Source: Branchiostoma floridae
Lineage: Eukaryota; Chordata; Leptocardii; Amphioxiformes; Branchiostomatidae
Direction: 5' to 3'
Length of the DNA stretch: 64,000 nucleotides
Assembly (NCBI RefSeq): GCF_000003815.2
Contig: NC_049987.1
Coordinates: forward strand, 16,023,329 to 16,087,328
Part shown: piece after piece, positions 33,365-46,400 of the stretch
Numbering within the stretch: position 1 is the first letter of the stretch
Layout of the letters: every line of letters starts with the position of its first letter
Translations under genes and position numbers: made by a program
Notes under the pieces: model-generated
Databases searched by the model: none
Told to the model about the DNA's origin: nothing
The model's input: only the letters and a program-made list of their open reading frames with translations

Positions 33365-34041
33365 GTAAGATAAAACAACTGTTACTACTATTGATTATAG
33401 GGATACTGCATCCCAATTTCCAGAGCGTAACTCGAAATGGCGGTGTGCGATGTCAAAACCTGTCTTGATTTCGCTTCCGTCCATGGGTGCCACCATTTTG
33501 TTGATATAGTGGTGTGTGATGGGAAGGGGTGTCGCCATTTTTCTTATGTGTTGATTATGACGTGTAATGTAATGAGCATGTTGTTGGTGTTTTGTATAAT
33601 AGAGGTTTCACTAAAGGCTTGATCTCATTGAAATGTGCCAAATTCTGTCCTCTGCCTCTACGGCTTGATATGGAGCAAGATAAGAACAACATTTTGTGCT
33701 TTCTTTCTTTCCCAATAACATCAGTTTGTTTGTTTGTTTGTTTTATAAAGATCTCCAAATCATACATCGTAACGCTACTCTTCCTGGATTCAGATAAGAT
33801 ATTGAAATGAAATACATAAAATGAAAAAAATAAGTTAACAACAAATGCAAAGACTTTAACGTAAAAGGGTAAGCAGAGGTGGTATTTTAGCTACTCTCCA
33901 AGCAGAAGTTGGTGGGGAAAATCACGACTCTTACCTCTCTGTCCTCATGACTGAATTTCTTATTTCTTACAATAGAAATGATATTGTTGCACCAAGATTT
34001 AGATTCCTGTACTAGAAAAACATCCCTCAGTTTTTCCTGTC

Positions 34042-34412
34042 CTAAAGTCTTCCTACGTCGACCCGATTAAAGTCACCCAAAACAGCTATCCCTATGTTAG
34101 AATACTTCACACAAAGAGAGTCAATCGCAGAAACTGGTCGGGTGTTGCAGGGATAAACTACGGTTCTGAGACTACGGCTATATCAGTGTTGTTACTCGAA
34201 AGTACGGACTGAAACCCGTCAAGTTTGTTTAATAGCGATCTTGGGTTAAAGATCTGGAATGTTGGTAGCTGATAACCACACCTGGGTCTGTTGTTCTTGT
34301 TTACATTCCGCTGGGGCGTCTCACGGGTACGATCACAGATGATAGAGCGCAGGTAACGCTTCTTAAATGGATCAGGGCCACATAGAAAGTCCGACGCTGA
34401 TTTGCATATCAA
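34042..34412 (-). pseudogene. Decayed LINE fragment, endonuclease part
   Basis: One frame reads FQIFNPRSLLNKLDGFQSVL then NNTDIAVVSEP, and a shifted frame continues VVYPCNTRP and GIAVLGDFNRVD. The order N-RSL..K, D-I-A, V-Y-P and GDFN is that of the apurinic-like endonuclease of non-LTR retrotransposons (CR1/L2-like). A deletion and frameshift separate the two parts, and stops follow. It lies next to the presequence exon, in what would be that gene's first intron. Confidence 0.7.
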
Positions 34413-34486
34413 AAGGTGATCACGTTACAAAGATGGGGAGGGTCGATTTCCAACGATTGTAGTTATATTACGAGCGAAGATTTTAC

Positions 34487-34626
34487 CTGCTTTCTTTTCC
34501 CCATCTCCTGAATAGTCCGTAGGTTTTCAGCTTTTCCTCGGCTTGTAGGTCAATGAAACCCGGTGTACATCGCCGCAGGCCTCTCAGAAAGCCAGCGGAG
34601 TAACGTAGAACTCCAATGGACGCCAT
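34487..34626 (-). CDS. First coding exon with a mitochondrial-type presequence
   Basis: ATG at 34626 is followed by 46 codons and a phase-2 AG/GTAAAA donor after base 34487. The peptide starts MASIGVLRYSAGFLRGLRRC and continues with LQAEEKLKTYGLFRRWGKES. The first 20 residues are rich in Arg, Ser, Leu and Ala without acids, as in matrix-targeting signals. The acidic turn and basic segment after it suggest the start of the mature protein. Later exons must lie at lower coordinates. One candidate is the minus-strand reading at 33351-33180. The product is not recognised. Confidence 0.5.
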
Positions 34627-34959
34627 TTGAGAAGACAGAGTTCAACCACACAGTACGACCAAGCGTCAGATACTCCTCTAAAGGTCGGCACAGTGCGAAA
34701 CAATCAGACGCCAAACGGTTCACATGATTGATACACATTATTTTACGTGAATATTGAGCTTCAAACTGTTCAAAATAAGCATGGACACACGCTAACTATA
34801 GAGTAGGGGAGATTAAAGCTTACGGCTGACGAACTCGAGCGCAACCTAAGAATCGAATTATATTGATGTTACGTTTCAAGATTACGTCTACAGTATTTCC
34901 GTTTTCATCTTAATTTTACAGTTTATGGTGATCTTTGAGAAGCGTTTCAATGTAATATT

Positions 34960-35280
34960 TGGTTTCCGGGGCCGTTCTTTCGATATGCCTCGGATAGGCC
35001 GTTAAATGGAGGTCCCGAGCCACACCCCATGCACGTTTAAGAACCCACCATACTTATCGAAAATAGAAGGGGTCCTTCCCGGTGCGAGCGGTTTAAACAC
35101 TACAGTTCCATGGCCGCACCTGGGGCAATTACTGTCGTATTGAGGTCACCTGTGTGGCGCCGAATGGCAGCTCGCTCCAAACCCTTGCGATTTAGCCGCG
35201 CCTATTGCAACTTCCTCGCAATGTAGCACCTGGCTGCCAAGAGAGAGTAGTCGGCCTACCCAATAGCAATAATAACAATA
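34960..35280. repeat. SINE-tail-like repeat fragment
   Basis: GGCCGTTAAATGGAGGTCCC followed by GCACGTTTAAGAACCCACC matches the body of the tRNA-derived SINE at 50.2 kb (GGACGTTAAATGGAGGTACC, GCACGTAAAAGAACCCAC). The remaining bases are GC-richer than the surroundings and end in an AATAATAACAATAACAA tract. Confidence 0.45.
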
Positions 35281-35739
35281 ACAATTAAACAATCAGAGAG
35301 TCGACGACGATTGCTGTCGCCAGGAATGTCATCCAAGCGTGGTGCTGTGTCGAGCGTCCTCTCTTCCCTTTGTTGATCTCCGCTGTACCATATCCGAACA
35401 TAAAACTATATTCATACTAATATTTGATATTTCTAGTTTGGAATAACCATTGAAGTTATTCATTGAAGTTTCCACCTCATAAAAAAGTAACACAAAGTAG
35501 CGAATTTCGGATACAGTGGCAAATTTGGGGATCCTCCGTTATTTATTTCAACCATAAGGCCACATTAATAATGTGCACTCATAATTTTGGCTTTGCAATC
35601 ATTGCAATATTTTAATATCACAATAATATTGACTCAATGTAATTGTACCGGGCTGAGCATTGGTACGACGTGGGCCATTAGGCACTTTCCTGTTAGAGAC
35701 TCTTTTCGAGGCTACCGTAGCCTTTCATAACAGTCCCAA

Positions 35740-36365
35740 GAGTTATCTCCAACTTAGAAATCACGACCACAGCATGTCCAGAACATGAGATATAAAAAAT
35801 GGAAGTTCCGCTGCAGTACCTTAGAAAGCCGCTAGGAGGCCCATTATGGAACTTGACCTTCGTTTTCCTGACCCCTACCCACTTACCAAATATCATCAGG
35901 ATCTATCCAAGGCTTCTCGAGTTATCCTGTTGACATGGAATTTTAATATTTTTTAGTTACATATGTGACACGTTTGAAGTTCCTGTCATGGGGTACAGCA
36001 AATTTCTGAATTTTCCTCATTTACTATGCAAATTAGCTGTTGGCTTGCATAACTGTACGCTATCTACATACCAAAAATCGTCACGATCAATCATTATGTT
36101 CTTTTAGTAATTGGCACTTGCTGTTCCAAAAACGCAACTAGGGGTCCCAATCTTACAGCACTTACTCTCTGCCACTAAAAAATCACGAACACAGTATGTC
36201 CAAAATAAGAGTTATCAAAAATTGAAAACTTGACCTTCGTTTTCTTGATCCCTACCCACCTACAGCATATCATCAGGATCCATATGAGGTTTCTCGAGTA
36301 ATGCTGTTAACAGACACACACAGACAGACATGCTCAAAACATAACCTTCTGGCGAAGATAACAAC
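35740..36365 (+). repeat. Dispersed repeat of the hairpin-ended family
   Basis: It contains two successive family cores: GAAATCACGACCACAGCATG, AGTTCCGCTGCAGTACCTTA, CTTGACCTTCGTTTTCC and CCTACCCACTTACC at 35760-35890, and again at 36170-36300. It ends ATAACCTTCTGGCGAAGATA. The duplication inside one element resembles the triplicated array at 48.8 kb. Confidence 0.6.
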
Positions 36366-37099
36366 ACTGACGTTAGACTGTTGATGTAATATGTGAAATA
36401 AATACGGGATTGTCTTGACCCAAACTGTGTAAAATATGTATTCACCCATTGTTGTCAACAAAGCACTCCAAAAGTGCTTAAGCTCGACAAGGATCAAAGA
36501 CTACATAACCTGAATAAAAAAAATGCTGTCGGATATATATTACATATCCAATCGCTAAAACGCGTTTACGTCATAGTGATGGTAAATACACTTCGCTTAT
36601 GTGACAACGGTTATATTGTATGACAATACTTAAGATGCTGTAAAATGTAAAGAAGCTGTGGCCTTAATTTCTCAGCATAAGACTCCAGCTTTTTCTCGCG
36701 GATAAACCAATGCCCTACTTATATCCACTGTTGTTTCAAAACAAAATTCAGCAAAAGGCTAGTGTTACCATCTCTCGCAGTTAAGGCCGGCTTATCAGAC
36801 AACATTAAAGCACTTGCATGCAAGATATCAATGGTTCAAAAAGTGCCTTATTGCTATAAAATAAGGATTTGACATCAATATTATCATTTACATTGTCAAT
36901 ACCTCAATATCAGTCTACATTTGAATAAAATCTACACCTGGTGACAAGAAAGATGCGCAATTACTGAGCAGAGTCTGACGCGTGTCTGTCATGTTCACTA
37001 TTGATTGATCCTGTCCCGTCATAAATGTTGTTATTTTACAATTCTTAACACTTGTAAACAAACATGCACTCTACTACTTCACTTCCAAAAATGATTTTT

Positions 37100-37570
37100 G
37101 CTTCTTTTGCTTACCCCATGGACAATTCTTTTATGAAGAAAAATATTCTTGCAAGAAGAAAATGTACAATAACATTCTAAGCAAAACAAGCAAAACAAGA
37201 AACTACGAAAAAATCTTAATTCTCACTCAAAGAGCTATTTTCTTATTCTTCTCTTCTTAGATGAAGAAATATTTCTCAAACCTAAGAATTTTCTGGAACT
37301 GTAAGCAAAATCTTCTTGTTTTTTCTTATGATTTAAAAAAATTCTAGAAATGCTTGCTTTTTTTATAACTCTTAAGAAATACAAGATTTTTTGCTCTTAA
37401 TGTAAGAAAAGTATTCTTGGTGTAAGAATATTAATCTCAAAAGTGTCTTAAAAATTTAAGAAATAATTTGCTTGCCCCATGGACAAGCACGTTTTTTTTT
37501 ATAAAATTTGTTGGGGACAGAAACATTTTCTTCCTGGAAGATAAATTTTCTGTGAGGAAGAAAAACAAGA
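37100..37570. repeat. Low-complexity block dominated by TTCTTA/TAAGAA words
   Basis: About 470 bases in which AAGAA, TTCTT, TAAGAA and TTCTTA recur on both strands. It is bordered by two copies of TTGCTTRCCCCATGGACAA, near 37107 and 37469. The border phrases suggest a duplicated or inserted unit. No coding content is seen. Confidence 0.5.
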
Positions 37571-38763
37571 TACACAAGAAAAAAACATTTTTGGTAGTGT
37601 TTCTCGAAGGACCAATGTGGTAACAATTGATTATCCATAGAAAAAGTCAAAGGCCAGGCTCTTGGTATATTTCTTGATGTTTAGACATGGGCTACGTTTC
37701 GTAAGATGACTAGAATTGCATAAGAAATTTGCCTAGAGACAGGCACCGAAAATGAACATTCCCACGGGCATTAGGGACAGGTGATTTCTTCTTCTTCTGC
37801 ATGTTTCCTTCCGGATAGAAGTCCCAGATAGCACACGTTTTAAAAATATTGTTGTGAAAGGTGCATTGGCAAAGGCAATACAAACTCTGACGAACATCAC
37901 GGAAAACCTGACCATCTAAGTAAAAGATAACAACAGTTTGCAAGACTAACGCTGTATCTGCACGCACGAGTAGTACGTTAGAAATGGCGTTTATAGCCTC
38001 TCTACGTACTGACACCCTATCAGCCGTCCCTTCATTGATTCACCATCTTAAGTACCACGGCAGCCGGTAAACAGCAGTTGCCCCCCCCCCCTACTTCAGA
38101 GCCCGTCTTGGGTTACTTCCCTGACGAGCACCGGGACAATTGGGACCTCAGCCTCACTAATGCCCGGTGGTTAATATAAACGTATAGGTATGATAAACTA
38201 GATAGTAGATTTTATCAATATGGTTTATTACAAATAATACTAGCTATTGATATGTACTGTTAAATATGTTTTTCTATATGCATTGCCAAAAAGTTTGACT
38301 TAGTTTAATTAGTCAACTAGATGTTACACGCATGACAGAGGTTACAGCACACTAGGCAACCAGTTTGGATCTTTCTTTATTTGAATTGTAACGGGCACGA
38401 TACAATATGGTATACCAGGATCACTACCCTTGGACAGCAAAATAAAAGAAATTATTTAAATTGAATTAATTCAATCTTGTAAGACTATGTCAATGCATTC
38501 CAACTTACTTATCATTTACATGTATCTTTGACTTTACCTTGTTTTTGTTATTCCCTTAGTTTTGGAACAGTAGTTGAGGCTATCGAGAAAATTACTTAAC
38601 ATTAAAATAACAATTGCACAACACGCATACCATTCTTTCAATGTGTAAATCTTGGTTGTATAGGTAATATATAGAAAGTTTGTAACATTTCAAAATGCTT
38701 GAATAGATACTGCTGGATCAACATGCATAATGTGTATCTTCATGCATTTGTTGGATACATGTA

Positions 38764-39415
38764 TAGAGTCAATTCCGATTCACCGAGAGGGTTTTAAAAT
38801 AATATTTGTAATACGTTTCAACTAAGTAAAAGAGTACTTCAGTCACTATAGTTCTAAATTGTTCAAACAATTCAAAATGTAAGTTTGAACATGTTCGATC
38901 CTATTCATATTTGTTGAAACATTGGAAAATTAATAATATCAATATACTAGTATCTTTATTTGGAACAATTTTCAAACATCTATGTGATTTTGTAATTGTT
39001 CCAACTGTTCCAACAATTTATGTCATTTTTTCCTTCCATAAAAACTTTTATTGCCAACATTAGCAAAGCTGCTAAGCTGGGCCCTTTGTTTTGATCTTGT
39101 ATATTTAGATTTTCTTCAGAAGACACTGGTGAGTCTTTTGTAAGAAGGTGGCAGACACACACAGTTTCCTGTACTGGGCAGGAATGTGTGAATTGCCCAC
39201 TTTCCAGCCCACTGCCCCAGATACAAAACATGTCGAACGTTATCAATGTTCGAACATGTAATAACAAATGATAAATCTATGTTGAAACTAACAGAAATAA
39301 TATATTTAATGATTGTTAGAAATTCTTCTATGAATGCAGCAGATAATACCAAGAACACTACACGGATGTTACGAATAGTTCTAAACAGTTACTTTGGTAA
39401 TGTGGAATTGACTCT
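38764..39415. mobile_element. Possible inverted-repeat element with TAGAGTCAATTCC termini
   Basis: TAGAGTCAATTCC at the left is matched by the inverse GGAATTGACTCTA at 39403-39415. Inner inverse pairs include AGTTCTAAA/TTCTAAACAG and GAACATGTTCG/GTTCGAACATG. The interior is rich in TTGTTCMAAC words. No target duplication was identified. Confidence 0.45.
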
Positions 39416-40434
39416 ACTTGTTATTTTTCTGTGCTAATTGTTATTTGGTATCTCTAAAATATAAAGTGAATCCCAAGAATATTTAGTTGAAAATGCAGAT
39501 TTTGAGAAATAGGTTGTTTTTCATGCCGTATGGTGAGATAAATGTTACATGACTTGTGCTGCAATGAACATATTTAGCAATTACCTTGTATTTGTATTTA
39601 TACATAAATGGTCTCAACTTATTCAAGGTACCCTAGACATTATACTTGCTGTAAGCCCACTATCGAACTACAAGTATGATCTTGTTAAAAATGTGAAACA
39701 AGAGATCCAACTTTTGTAAGTATGAAGCTTAATTTAACAGAAGGAAACTTTCATTTTTTTGTGGTTAGAATCATGATAAACTGAATGTCGCAACACCATG
39801 GCCTATTGTTAAAAGTTATGATTCAGCCACGCCATTGTATTTCTTTTCAAAACCTTAGTCCCAGTTGTAAGTTTTGAATAGAGTAGAATAGAATACATGA
39901 GAAAAGCAGTTGTAAGATATCCCCTCCCGAAAATTTAGAGAACTAGCCCCGGCTGAGACAGGAGGGTAGTCAGGAAAAAAAAGTGGGTTAGACAGGCAGT
40001 CTGGACTGGAGGTCCAGAGAAGAAGGGAGTCTGGATTTGTAATCCAGAGAAGAAGACTGTAAACATCTTGGAGAGAGTGGCGAATAAAGAATTGTGAATA
40101 TGCATCATCGTCTCGGCATCATTCAATCGTAAAGAACCTGTAACATTGGCGTAACAGTCCCAATAAAATATGTCTCTAGATTTTTCAATATACTTTGTTT
40201 TAGTATTTCAGAACAATTTAGATCAATAGAAGCCAAATGACTTTAATCCGTGATCTTTGATCATAAACCTGAAATTGGTGAATTTTGTAAAATATGCCTT
40301 TCAGAAACCTGTTGCGAAAAATTATGAATTTATTCTGTCATTTTCAGAGTAAATCTTTTTGTGGGTCAATGGGTTTTCATACCTGGAATAAAGGATAAAG
40401 AAAGATTTTGTGGCGACAAACGATATTACAAAAT

Positions 40435-43400
40435 CTACCTCAAACAATCCACAATGCTCACTAGGTTGTAACCGGACTTCTCGACCAAATAGTCCATGAG
40501 AAAGACCGATATCATGTAACTGTCCGGGTGGTCCGAGTCCAGACTGACGATGCCTCCCTTGTTGTCCAGCTGTTGGGTGATGAAGCGAAGAGCTTTGGGA
40601 ACCCTCTCGACATCTCTGTACCTGTAGTAGTTCTCAACAGACAGGTACCATTTCTCTGTTTAAGAAAAAAAGAAAACTTTAAGTCATAAGTCACATTTGG
40701 GACGATACTTCTGCTGTAAGTAAAGGAACACAATGTATAATTCTTGCACAATACCATTTCTGTGATTTTACGCAGATTGAAATCGCGACATGGTTGGTGG
40801 GAGCAAATAAAGGAAGTACTGAGTTTTATCAATACTACATGAAGAACTCAAAAGGTACAGCGTTACTAGTCGTGTGAGACTTTGTAGAATAGCCTTCATA
40901 CAGGGCTTCATAGCTGGAGCCTACGTCACTTTTACTACCTGGGGCCCGGCCAGGCTTCTTGCGGGAGCGAAAAAATTAAGTTTATGCTAATGAATAAACA
41001 TTAGGCATACTGTTGAATTACCATTAATCTTTTATATCGTGCCATTTATCTTTATATCGTATTTTTCGTTCCCCAAAGCTGCCCAGCGGGGGCCCTTTGT
41101 GGAAATGTGACGTTATCCTAAGCCCGGTCCCCCTCTACATCTGCCGTTTGGGTACAACGCATCCTGAGGTGTAAATATATGGCAATGATACACAAGTTAA
41201 CGTTTAACACAACGCTACACGATGAGAGCTAAGTTTAACATTCTAGACTAAATAGTTAAGCGGTGAAAAAAAAAACCTCACACCTCCCGGAAGTAAGTGG
41301 AATAAGTTCTGCAAATAATTTTGAATGCCTATGCGGACAAGTAAAACATATAGCAGATAGGCACTCTATGTAAAATTAGATTATACTAAAAGTAGATTTC
41401 CCTACCATTTCTTTACATAGCAGGCGGAATCTACCATATAGTACTGCGTACCAAGGCTCAGTGAAACAAGTTGCAACGTCATTGCATCATACAGACATGT
41501 TTAAAAATGGTGATCTTTCGAGGGGATACATGCCCACATATAGCTACTCACTGTTTTGTGTGACTGACTCAGGGCGGTGTGTCTGATGACAGTTTCGGCG
41601 TAGTTTCTGTGAAACCTAATCTTAGCCAATTTCTTGCATTTTTGAAGGGAATGTAACCCGAGATTGTTGATACCCTAAAAAAATAGACTAAGTTCATGTT
41701 GTATTATTTTCCGAAGTGAAAAAATATATTATAGTCGGGTCAAAGAACCGTCAAATTGATCATGCCAAATGCTCTGTGCTGGCGGCCCTGGTTGGGTGCT
41801 GGAGTCAGGACATTGTTTCTACTCGCCCCTTACAATGAGCATTTTAAGGAAAAGATCTTGATTGTTAGCCTATGGCTACTTCTCATCAATGAGAAACCCC
41901 CGTTTTCTATCGCTATATCAACATGACGTGCGGGACTATAAAATTGTTTGGCTATTTCAGGCAAATGAGGATAAAGGTGTGTTGATATCAATCAAAACTG
42001 TAGTGTTAAGAAAAGGAAATATATGGGTGCTATATTGTATTCTGTCAGAGCAGAACTAGAAAACATACGTCTTTGTCACTCTCCCCCGTGCTTTTACTTC
42101 GCATCTGACCAATCCTCTTCTAACTTTGAGCCCCTCAACTGGGTGGCGAGGGAGTTGTTGTTTACAAACAGGAGGGTCTGATTCCTCATGGTATTTCTAA
42201 CCGAGGAGACTGGAATTATAACTACAATTACTATTTTAACCTCCTTGTTCTAAGTTAAACTCAGACTTTGAGCAGCTCATTTTCATTCCCAAACACTAGG
42301 ATATAAAATTATGCTACACAGTTGTTGTGCAGGTCATTCATATGAATGTTTTGTTCTAGATAACATTTTCTATTTTTTGGGCAAAATTACATTGTGTACT
42401 TGAAAAGTTCATAGTTAAAGAAAAAAAAATACCATCGGTTGGAGGGAAGCGAGCTGTCGGTTGAATAATCCTCAGGCCACGAGACTTGGCTTTTTGTATC
42501 ACGGCGTTTGTCACCTTTACAGGGAAATAATAGGCTGTTTGCAGATCCACTTCGCTCAAGCGTTGCATCGCACTAACCAACCCTGTCTGGATCCAGGACG
42601 GTGACTGTAGCGTAAACTGTCCTAGCGGAAACGGTTGGCTCTGCAGGGAAAAAAGCATCATCGTTGGGTACAATAACTTAATTTTTTGTTTGTATGTGTC
42701 ATAGCTGCGATGGATAGAGTATAGATGCGGACCATATGTGAAATGTGCAGAGGTAGGTTCAGTCCATATTTAGACATTTAGACCAGACCATTTAACTCTA
42801 TCTAGATGGGAGGTAGCTAGGGGTGCCGGAGCTAAAAGTGCCTGCGCCAAATTTGACATCGTAAAAGTGCCGAACGACGTGACGTGTGCTAGTGATAGTT
42901 TCTGACTGGCATATTGTACCAAATTTTCTAATTTCAGTTTGAATAATGTTTCAAGGTTTTAATGCTGAAACAAAGGCTATTCTATATCGTTATCATCCTA
43001 TTTTGTGCTACATTCCTTAGATATGAATAGACAATGCTAATTCCATGACGTCATGGGCTTTAATTTAAGATGTCATTATTGACGACAAAATCAGGTTATT
43101 CTTTTACTCAATTTCAACAGATTTCCGTTTTTTTTACAAAACACATTTTAGCTAGAAGCCTAATAGTTCTCCTTTATTAACACATGACATACTTTTTAGC
43201 TTTCTACCATGAAATGAAGTGTATTTATAAACTGTCCATATTAATTATGCAAATTAGTCCCTGATATGCATGATTTGCATTTGATTGTGTAAGGCATCTC
43301 TCTTTAAGGCTATCTTCATTCCAAATACCATGAAGATCAGTCAACCCATTCCCGAGTTATTCCTACAAAAATTCCTGACATGCCTTGGGAAAATTGCTGA

Positions 43401-46400
43401 AATTTTGGGAATTTTTGCCAAACGGACGCAGAGTATACTATTAGGCTAGCCCCTGTGGCGTCGCCAAAAACCGTTACCGTACCGGTACCCACCACTAGTG
43501 ACAACCCCTAATTGATGTATATTTGAAAATATCAAAGAATGTCTAGAGTAAGAAATATATATATATTAATATGTAACTGTACCTAGGTACTAAATGCCAT
43601 AATTTGTACCTTGTACAAATGAAACAAGAGTTCGTAGACCTCATACATACATGGGATACTGTTAGTAGATTTGTTATTTTTAACGGAGGTGGAGTTCAAG
43701 ATGACCACACCCTTGTTATCCCGTCAGAAGAAATTAGAGGGCAAATTAACGTACATTTGGTAACGTGCCTGAAGTAATTGTAGCTATAATAAGAAACTAA
43801 AACATTAAACACCATACAGCACTTGAAGCACCACAAAGACTAACCAGAAACACGAACAAATGCGCCCCTATTAGTAAATGGAATGTAGTCTGAGCCTTAT
43901 GTGGCTCAGGGGCAACAATGGTCTCTGGAGTGATTTCTGTTAATTAAAAGTTGTTAGAACAAAAAAAAATGTAAGGAACCCCCAAATGCACACAAAAATC
44001 AGCATTCTGTACCAGGTTCAAAGTCAATTAGGCCAAAAATCGAACCTGACGGTCTGGTCAACACAACCAACCAATGTACCAAATACCATTGCAATAGCAC
44101 GCTGCAAACTGTTGATATATCGAATAAGAAACGCATAAAAACACAGAACAGGAAACTGAAAAGTATACCTGCATTTTTCATGCAGGTAATTAAGTTACAA
44201 AATGTATTATGTATAAATATACGAGTATGAGGAAAGGGTATACCCATAATTGAATAATACAACAAATCAAAACGAAACAAGCCTCACCTCGCGCATGCCT
44301 ATTGTGAAAGTTTTGGCCCATTCCTTCACCAGTTTGGGAAACGTTTCCACGAAGTCTCCATAGACGAAGAGTGTGACCGGCATCCTGCTCGAATGAGCTG
44401 CTATGGTCTCTACCAACTTGTGTGCGGCCTTAGCGTTCATACCGACTAGAACTGCCAGTGTAAGGCGAGGGGGCCCCGATGTGGCAGCATGGCACTCGGA
44501 GTAGACTGTGCCCGGAGAGCCGACAAACCTGTCGGATGCCTTAGATACAAGACATAAGAGAATGGTGTGAATTGCATGAACATGTAATTGCCCTCTACAA
44601 TGTGATTGCAAGATGTGATTGAATAGGTGTATGAACAGCCTTAGTCGCTCTTCCTGACGGTCCATTATGCATGAATCTCTCAGTTCACACTTCAATGACA
44701 TTAAGTATAAAACTATAAACAATAAAATTAGTGATGAAAATTCAACTGACAGTGATTCTTTGTGCAGTGGCAACTCCACAATGCCCAAACAGTGGGTAAA
44801 CTCTAAAATGTACCCAATGACGTCGGTGATTACAAGCGTTATTTTACGCCAAAATTCAATAAATCTTTTCTTATAATAGGACAATATCTTGCATCTATTG
44901 TGGTAGGATGTGAAATCTGGGGTAGCCCTGCGCAAGACAATAGAGTCAGCTTAAACTCCAGAAAGTCCTTTGTAAGGTTTTACCGGACCCTTTAACAGTA
45001 ACCTAGAAAATGACAGTAGGGATTGAAGAGATGAATTGTTAATGGGATGGGAAACAGCCACTAGCAACTGACAATGGATTATAATAATGAACCACCTAAT
45101 AACACACTGACATACCTCGAACATAATGATTTTCCTTGAAATCCTTTCAAATTCTTTTCGATTTCAACATTTCAATTTTGGCTCCAAAGTTTTGCTATGT
45201 GACTCACCAACGAAGGATGTAAGGTGTCAAAGTCATCATATTTTCTGTACTCGGCCGCCCATTCCATCATAGGTTTGCCTTTCGTCTGCACATCCGACTC
45301 AAGTTCTGCCATTTGTGCTTTGTTCCAGCCTGTGACAGGCTGCCAGGAGTGATACTCCCCGTAAAACCTGTGTACATTAATGGAAACATGATGTGAATAT
45401 TACTAAATAATTAAAGCTTTGTTGATGCTATTACATCCGCAAGAACTCAAAGTAACTTAAAAATGGAGGTATGTGGGAAGGATTCGGAAATACGAAGGTC
45501 AAGGTCGATTGCGGGGCCCCTGGTGCATGACCTTGGTTCCGCAGTAAAACTTCCCGCTTTTCGAACATTTTCCTTGATATGCTATGATTCTGATGTTAAG
45601 GTGGAAAGGGGCTTTCGGTGTGAGGTGTGAAGACGTAACGACAAAAACAAACTAGAGTTCCACGAACACATTCCTTTGCCAAATAAACCAGGATTGTTAT
45701 GTAGAATGATGTCTGTAGACATAAAAGTGTTACTCATTACATTCTATTTTATATGTTATTTGATAAAGTCAGACTAAATCTTATCAACTAGATTTCGACA
45801 ACCTCATACATCCATGAAATATTAAGAACTTTTGTAGATGTTATGCAAATGACCTACTAGGGGCCCCCAAATCCATCCATTAGTCATTGTTATTATGAAC
45901 ATCCTTCCCTAAGCTACCTACATCCCTAAAATGACAATTCGACGTTTATTTCTCCAGTTATCCCCATTTAAATATCTTGACAAAAACGCCTCTGCAGATC
46001 TAAAATAAAATGTTAGGGAGCTCTCTGTTTTGCTAAGACCTGACCCTGCTACTCCCTGCATTGCCCTCATTTCAATATTATAATGACCTACTGTAATATT
46101 GAAATGAACAAGGTGCTACTAAGAACTCGTAAATATGCAATAGGCATAGTGATAATTGGCCTAGAGTTCCCCACCCTTCTTTTGCATTTGTTTACGCACT
46201 AATTTCGCACCCCCACCCACGGCCCTGTTGCAGTATTAGAGGCATGCAAGTAATACACATTTGTAACCCTTTGAGGAAAGTGGAGAAAATGAGATTATCT
46301 TATAACCCCATTCCACTAGGGCGGCGCTCTGGCCGCGCTCTCTCTCTCCGACCTGAAATTTGACATATCGCTCAAGGAATTGTACAGAAAAGAAACAAAT

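Larger units (their letters stand above)
35281..40434. other. Intergenic DNA 3' of the FkbM-type gene, repeats only
   Basis: It holds a dispersed repeat (35740-36365), a TTCTTA-rich block (37100-37570) and a possible inverted-repeat element (38764-39415). A short direct repeat, TCTGGA..TCCAGAGAAGAAG, occurs twice at 39998-40055. No exon with supported splice sites was found. An AATAAA on the minus strand at 40334-40329, about 100 bases past the FkbM-gene stop, is a likely polyadenylation signal. Confidence 0.5.

Noticed and set aside
37710-38015. A 101-codon minus-strand frame (MSVRREAINAISNVLLVRAD)
   Set aside because: It is coding-like in part but has no splice partner or recognisable motif, and overlapping frames are equally open.
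44267-44935. A 222-codon minus-strand frame as a single exon
   Set aside because: Only 44288-44539 is bounded by splice sites that join in phase with neighbours. The upstream part is intron read-through.
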